18,372 bases of DNA from contig DAORGW010000018.1 of the NCBI GenBank assembly GCA_035356975.1, positions 1-18,372 of the forward strand, in the 5' to 3' direction. Position numbers and translations under genes: made by a program. Positions 14,633-18,372 of this stretch are shown here, piece by piece. Under the pieces are notes generated by a model. It did not search any database. It was not told the origin of the DNA and worked only from the letters and a program-made list of their open reading frames with translations. Source of the DNA: STF1-138 sp035356975. GTDB taxonomy: Bacteria > Patescibacteriota > Patescibacteriia > UBA1558 > S5-K13. How positions within the stretch are numbered: position 1 is the first letter of the stretch; every line of letters starts with the position of its first letter.

Positions 14633-15634
14633 CTAATCTAGATATTTTGCTTTATTTTTTGTGTGCTCTTCAAATGTTTTACTAAATATAGTATTACCTG
14701 TTTTCAAATCTGTAAGAAAATAATTATATTCTGACATTTCTGGGTATATTGCAGATGTAATTGCGTTTATTCCTGGATTTGAAATTGGTCCAGGTGGAAG
14801 CCCCTTATTTATATAAGTATTATAAATAGATTTTATTCTAGTGTCTTCATAAGAATACTGTGCTTTATTTTCACCAATTATATATGCTAAAGTTGCACAT
14901 GACTCAAGCGCCTGACCATATTTAATTCTATCCCAAAAAATACCAGAAACAATTCTCATATCATCAACGGATCTAACTTCTTTTTCAACAATTGAAGCCA
15001 TGCTAATAATTTCATTTATTGACTTACCTTGATTTTTTATATCATTTCTCATTTGTTGCGTTAATTTATTATCAAAATTTTTTAATAATTTATTTATCAC
15101 ATCATAACAGGTTGCATCTTTGTAAACCCTGTATGTGTCTGGAAATAAATAGCCTTCTAAATCTGTATTTTTTGGTTTTTGTTTTATAAAATCATAATCA
15201 TAATCATTTGAATTGCTTAAATTTTTCCACTCATCATTTGTACAAAATCCATTATCTATTAAATATTTTCCTATTTGTTTTAAATTCCAACCTTCTATTA
15301 TTTTTATTTGCTCTTCATCAAAACTAACACCACTTCTTTTTTTGGTAATTTTATTAGATATCTGTCTTGCGTTCATAGAATCAGATAATTCAAATTTACC
15401 TGGTAATATATTTTTATATTTTCCTGAGAATTTCATATAAATATCAAAGAAAAAAGCATTTTTTATTAAACGACTAGATTCTAAATTCTGCGAAATTTCA
15501 TATGACGACTTCCCACTTTGTATTTCAAATTCTGTTGTCACTCCATTATTCAGTGGTATAAAAATACCGTCAAAAAAAAGATAGCAAACAATTATTATAC
15601 TTATAGTTATAATTAAAAAAATGATTTTTCTCAT
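14633..15634 (-). CDS. mltG: Endolytic murein transglycosylase (YceG-like)
   Basis: Membrane-anchored enzyme that cuts nascent peptidoglycan strands and so ends glycan elongation. The 333-residue protein has one N-terminal membrane segment (about 4-21), a LysM-like region (about 34-100) and the YceG catalytic domain. Landmarks are LEGYLFPDTY (159-168), ASIVEKEV (213-220) with catalytic E217, then GLPPGPISNPG (278-288) and the closing FSKTFEEHTKNKAKY. Length fits the family. Its ATG overlaps the manC stop in an ATGA, showing a shared transcript and likely coupled translation. In many genomes mltG pairs with tmk or ruvX, so the pairing with a nucleotidyltransferase is less usual. Confidence 0.96.
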   Translation of the reverse strand: MRKIIFLIITISIIIVCYLFFDGIFIPLNNGVTTEFEIQSGKSSYEISQNLESSRLIKNAFFFDIYMKFSGKYKNILPGKFELSDSMNARQISNKITKKRSGVSFDEEQIKIIEGWNLKQIGKYLIDNGFCTNDEWKNLSNSNDYDYDFIKQKPKNTDLEGYLFPDTYRVYKDATCYDVINKLLKNFDNKLTQQMRNDIKNQGKSINEIISMASIVEKEVRSVDDMRIVSGIFWDRIKYGQALESCATLAYIIGENKAQYSYEDTRIKSIYNTYINKGLPPGPISNPGINAITSAIYPEMSEYNYFLTDLKTGNTIFSKTFEEHTKNKAKYLD

Positions 15635-16701
15635 AAATATTTTTTATACTTACTTTGTTTTTTTAAAATAGATATAATATTTTTTACTTCCTGAGATCTG
15701 TCTTTTGGACAAATGAATAGAGCGTCTTTTGTATCAACTATTACTAAATTATTTATTCCAATTAATGAAATAATTTTTGATTTATCTTTGTTTATAATCA
15801 AATTATCTTTTGAGTCAATCAAAATTACATTTGCATCTATCAAATTTTCATTACTTTTACCAAAACAATCCTTTACAGCATCCCAGGCACCTATATCTCT
15901 CCACATAACTCTGGATGGTAAAATTATCATATCTTTAACTTTTTCTATGATTCCATAATCAATGGAAATATTTTCTACTTTTTTAAATTCTCGTTTTATA
16001 ATTTTTGAACTAAAATTTTGTTCAATATTTTTAAGTGAATTAAAATGCTTTGGTAAAAATTTTTTAAATAGTGAAATCATTGTATCCGCTCTAAAAACAA
16101 ACCAAGCGGGATTCCATAAAAACTTTCCATTTTTTAAATATTTCTTAGCTTTTTCTAGATCTGGCTTTTCTTTAAATTTTGCTACTTTATAAAATTTCTT
16201 AGAATTATAAATTTTAAAAAAACTACCAACCTGTATATATCCATATGCTGTCTCTGGATAAGTAGGATTAATGCCCATCAAAGAAATAAATCTCGGATTT
16301 TTATCGATTGATGTTAGGCAGGACTTAATATCATTTTTATAAATATCTATATCTGAAATATAATGATCTGAATTTATCATTACAATTTTTGCATCTTTAT
16401 CTTTTTTTAAAATATTTATACAAGCAAATCCTATTGCCATTGCAGTGCCACGTGCCTCTGGTTCAATGATAAAGTTTTCTCTTGCTAATTCCCTAAATTG
16501 ATTTTTAAAAATTTTATACTGTTTTTCTCCACAAGATATAAAAATATTGTTCTTTGGAAAAATTTTTTTTGTCCTATCGTATGTAATCTGTAATAATGTT
16601 TTATTGTTAAAAAAACATTCAGTTTGTTTTGGACTGTTTTTTCTTGAAATTGGCCACAATCTAGTTCCATGACCACCCGCTAATATAACCGCGTAATTCA
16701 T
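15631..16701 (-). CDS. manC: Mannose-1-phosphate guanylyltransferase
   Basis: Makes GDP-mannose from mannose-1-phosphate and GTP. The 356-residue protein contains only the nucleotidyltransferase domain and lacks the C-terminal cupin isomerase of the bifunctional enzymes. The signature AVILAGGHGTRLWPISR (4-20), followed by SPKQ, is complete. EPEARGTAMA, NSDHYI, ETAYGYIQVG, FKEKPD and FLWNPAWFVFR follow in family order. GDP-mannose is the donor for surface glycans, so the two glycosyltransferases in this window are plausible users. It is the first gene of a two-gene minus-strand unit with mltG. Confidence 0.95.
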   Translation of the reverse strand: MNYAVILAGGHGTRLWPISRKNSPKQTECFFNNKTLLQITYDRTKKIFPKNNIFISCGEKQYKIFKNQFRELARENFIIEPEARGTAMAIGFACINILKKDKDAKIVMINSDHYISDIDIYKNDIKSCLTSIDKNPRFISLMGINPTYPETAYGYIQVGSFFKIYNSKKFYKVAKFKEKPDLEKAKKYLKNGKFLWNPAWFVFRADTMISLFKKFLPKHFNSLKNIEQNFSSKIIKREFKKVENISIDYGIIEKVKDMIILPSRVMWRDIGAWDAVKDCFGKSNENLIDANVILIDSKDNLIINKDKSKIISLIGINNLVIVDTKDALFICPKDRSQEVKNIISILKKQSKYKKYL

Positions 16702-16773
16702 ATATTAATTTTATAATTTAATTTATTATAACATGATTATTATTTTTTCTAAAATTAGATAATTTTTCAAAAC

Positions 16774-16802
16774 TTGACATAAGATAAAATATATGATATA
16801 CT
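16774..16802 (+). promoter_or_regulatory. Promoter of the CAP-domain gene
   Basis: TTGACA at 16774-16779, 17-nt spacer, TATACT at 16797-16802. The predicted start near 16809 leaves a long leader of about 145 nt before ATG 16955. Confidence 0.7.
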
Positions 16803-16835
16803 TATATTATAGAGTAAAATCTATACAAAAATAAA

Positions 16836-16945
16836 AATCAAAATCAAAAAGGATTAGCCTTATAAACATGATAGAGCTAGACCAAAATATAAAAATAAAG
16901 TTTATTATTATTTGAGTACTTTGATTTTGATTAGAGTACTTTTTT
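16836..16945 (+). promoter_or_regulatory. Possible attenuator or riboswitch-like leader
   Basis: Two exclusive pairings are visible. The 13-nt aatcaaaatcaaa (16836-16848) is perfectly complementary to tttgattttgatt (16920-16932). That second arm lies mostly in the loop between two agtact boxes (16915-16920 and 16935-16940), which pair with each other and run into six Ts, a weak terminator. Between them are an imperfect hairpin, ggattagc with gctagacc, and a 15-codon open frame (16868-16915, MIELDQNIKIKFIII-stop) ending at the first agtact. Whether it senses a ligand or ribosome position is unknown. Confidence 0.4.
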
Positions 16946-16954
16946 ATTAGAAAC

Positions 16955-17542
16955 ATGAAAAAATCTATAAAAAAAATTCTTATTAAATTTACTACTCTAC
17001 TTGTTATAACAAGTACGAGTTTTTTATTTATAAATGTAAGTACTGTTACAGCTTATGAAAAAATATCTAGAGATAAAATTTTTGAATTAGTAAATAAGGA
17101 AAGAATAAAAAATAATACAAGCCCACTGAAAATTAACGATGATCTTGCAAGAGCCGCTGACAATAAAGCAAAGTTTCTAATAGAAAATAATATTTTTGAA
17201 CACAATACTCAAAATAAAAAATTCTCTGATTGGATAAAAGAGTCTGGATATAATTATTCTTTTATTGGTGAAAATTTGGCTGAAAATTTTGTAGATTCAA
17301 AATCTACCATAGAAGCTTGGCTTGAATCAGAAAGTCACAAAGAAAACATGTTAAATAAAAACTTTACTGAAACAGGAATTGCTGTAGTACAAAAAAACAA
17401 TAGAATAATTATTGTACAAATTTTTGGAAGACCAATATCAAAAGAATTATCATTAGAAAAAACGATAAAAGAACATATTTCTGAAAATATTCTAAAATCA
17501 AATTCTAAATTCCAAATAGAAATTTTATCAAATTTTTCCTAA
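16955..17542 (+). CDS. Secreted CAP-domain (SCP/PR-1, YkwD-like) protein
   Basis: Exported protein of 195 residues. Residues 1-34 form a signal peptide (basic KKSIKKILIK, then a hydrophobic core ending TVTA). The mature part is a CAP domain: ELVNKERIKNNTSPLKIND, ARAADNKA, FEHNT with a conserved histidine, GENLAEN with the glutamate, and WLESESHKENMLNKNFTETGIAV. Bacterial YkwD-type CAP proteins act at the cell surface; their biochemical activity is not settled. The 35-residue C-terminal tail is helical and lysine-rich. The 3' end overlaps the convergent uppP gene by 15 nt. Expression may be controlled by the structured leader. Confidence 0.92.
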   Translation: MKKSIKKILIKFTTLLVITSTSFLFINVSTVTAYEKISRDKIFELVNKERIKNNTSPLKINDDLARAADNKAKFLIENNIFEHNTQNKKFSDWIKESGYNYSFIGENLAENFVDSKSTIEAWLESESHKENMLNKNFTETGIAVVQKNNRIIIVQIFGRPISKELSLEKTIKEHISENILKSNSKFQIEILSNFS

Positions 17543-18307
17543 TTGAATAAGTATAAAAATTATAAGAGCTAGAAAAATTCTATAATAAGCAAATATACTA
17601 AGACTATATTTCTCTAAAAGTTTCATAAGAATAAAAATAGACAATAAACTCAAAACAAAAGAACAAATTATTCCAAAAACAAATAAATTTATATTAACAA
17701 TTGATACCATATCAGTTGTTTCTTTTATAAAGGCTCCAAATATTAAAGGAATAGCCATAAAAAATGAAAATTTTGCAGCATCAGTTCTCTTTAGACCACT
17801 TAACATTCCAGCTGAAACAGTTATCCCACTTCTTGATATTCCCGGGATAAGAGATAAACACTGCATTACTCCTATGAATATAGAATTTTTAATATCTATA
17901 TTATTTAAATCTTTTTTTGTTTTAGAAAATTTCTCAACAATAATAAATATTAACGCACCAACTATAAGTGATACTAAAACAACATAAACAGATCTTAAAC
18001 TCTCTATAAATGAGTCTAAAAAATAACCACAAAAACCAGCTGGTATTATTCCTATAATTATATAAAAAACTAAATTATTTCTATTTTTCGAAAAAAGACT
18101 AGATATTAAACGCAATATATCTTTCCAAAAATAAACAACAATTGCTAACATACTACCAAAATGTAAAGCCACATCAAATGAAATATTATTTATAATTGAA
18201 TGGTCTTTTAATATACTATGTAATAAAATTAAATGGCCAGAACTAGATACAGGCAAAAACTCAGTTAATGATTGAATCATTGATAATAAAAATGCTTGTA
18301 AATACAT
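17528..18307 (-). CDS. uppP: Undecaprenyl-diphosphatase (UppP/BacA)
   Basis: Integral membrane phosphatase that recycles undecaprenyl diphosphate to the monophosphate carrier for peptidoglycan and glycan synthesis; its overproduction in other bacteria gives bacitracin resistance. The 259-residue protein has the first motif QSLTEFLPVSSSGHL (12-26), where Q12 and E16 fit the (E/Q)xxxE pattern, and the second motif PGISRSG with the catalytic-loop arginine in the middle of the protein. About seven or eight membrane segments are visible. It supplies the lipid carrier used by MltG's substrate pathway and by GT-C enzymes. The start at 18307 is followed outward by only 65 bp of AT-rich sequence to the window end. 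Confidence 0.96.
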   Translation of the reverse strand: MYLQAFLLSMIQSLTEFLPVSSSGHLILLHSILKDHSIINNISFDVALHFGSMLAIVVYFWKDILRLISSLFSKNRNNLVFYIIIGIIPAGFCGYFLDSFIESLRSVYVVLVSLIVGALIFIIVEKFSKTKKDLNNIDIKNSIFIGVMQCLSLIPGISRSGITVSAGMLSGLKRTDAAKFSFFMAIPLIFGAFIKETTDMVSIVNINLFVFGIICSFVLSLLSIFILMKLLEKYSLSIFAYYRIFLALIIFILIQLGKI

Positions 18308-18372
18308 ACTTTTGTTGTTGAATATTTTTTATAATACTATTATAATTATAATATGAAATTTATATTTATAAC

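Larger units (their letters stand above)
16702..16954. other. Divergent spacer between manC and the CAP gene
   Basis: The 253-bp spacer holds a plus-strand consensus promoter (16774-16802) and a leader of about 145 nt with paired repeats. The manC side (16702-16770) is plain AT-rich sequence in which I see no clear element. Confidence 0.7.

Noticed and set aside
1..18372. CRISPR array, phage integration site or tRNA genes
   Set aside because: No regular spaced repeats, no integrase gene and no complete tRNA cloverleaf were found on reading both strands.
1..18372. Alternative genetic code (TGA as glycine, as in some CPR lineages)
   Set aside because: TGA works as stop at the DUF1566 gene and in the manC/mltG ATGA overlap, and no conserved glycine positions coincide with in-frame TGA.

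Overview
The window looks like chromosomal DNA from a Patescibacteria/CPR-type bacterium. It is very AT-rich and has short, often leaderless-looking genes. A secreted protein carries the GYAY/EN/GW repeats and the C-terminal VYxV/WI domain that recur in that group, and the diversity-generating retroelement has a DUF1566-type target, also common there. No rRNA or tRNA gene is present, so the lineage is inferred from protein style only. TGA is used as an ordinary stop, so the genetic code appears standard.

Left part (1-6287, all minus strand). The 5' end of lysS (cut by the window edge) is followed by a complete diversity-generating retroelement (DGR). In transcription order this is a secreted DUF1566/C-type-lectin-fold target protein (4131-3166) ending in a variable repeat (VR, 3171-3300), an Avd-like four-helix protein (3065-2718), a template repeat (TR, 2459-2588) and a reverse transcriptase (2421-1201). 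TR and VR align without gaps over 130 bp. They differ at 16 positions, and every one is an adenine in the sense strand of TR. A 13-bp GC-rich hairpin lies 11 nt after VR, where DGR target-recognition hairpins are known, and a nested inverted repeat lies just before TR. Upstream are a second secreted repeat protein (5257-4220), flanked by near-identical 48/49-bp direct repeats, and a NYN-domain nuclease-like gene (6287-5748).

Middle (6420-9885, plus strand). A priA-def-fmt cluster couples a primosome-type protein with peptide deformylase and Met-tRNA formyltransferase. The PriA homologue keeps its eight zinc-binding cysteines but has lost the recognisable Walker A, DEEH and GRAGR helicase motifs. 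A 121-bp MITE-like element with 11-bp terminal inverted repeats and flanking TA sits between priA and def.

Right part (9894-18307). A three-repeat protein of unknown function, a membrane GT2 glycosyltransferase and a divergent GT-C-type membrane glycosyltransferase are followed by a GC-rich, multi-hairpin RNA gene of about 255 nt with its own consensus promoter and terminator (14329-14620). It matches no RNA family I recognise. Next come manC-mltG (overlapping ATGA), a secreted CAP-domain protein with a long structured leader, and uppP. Together these serve surface glycan and envelope building: GDP-mannose supply, glycosyl transfer, lipid carrier recycling and glycan-strand termination.

The most notable items are the active-looking DGR with its structural elements, the unassigned structured RNA at 14364-14620, the helicase-dead PriA, and the possible attenuator before the CAP gene.
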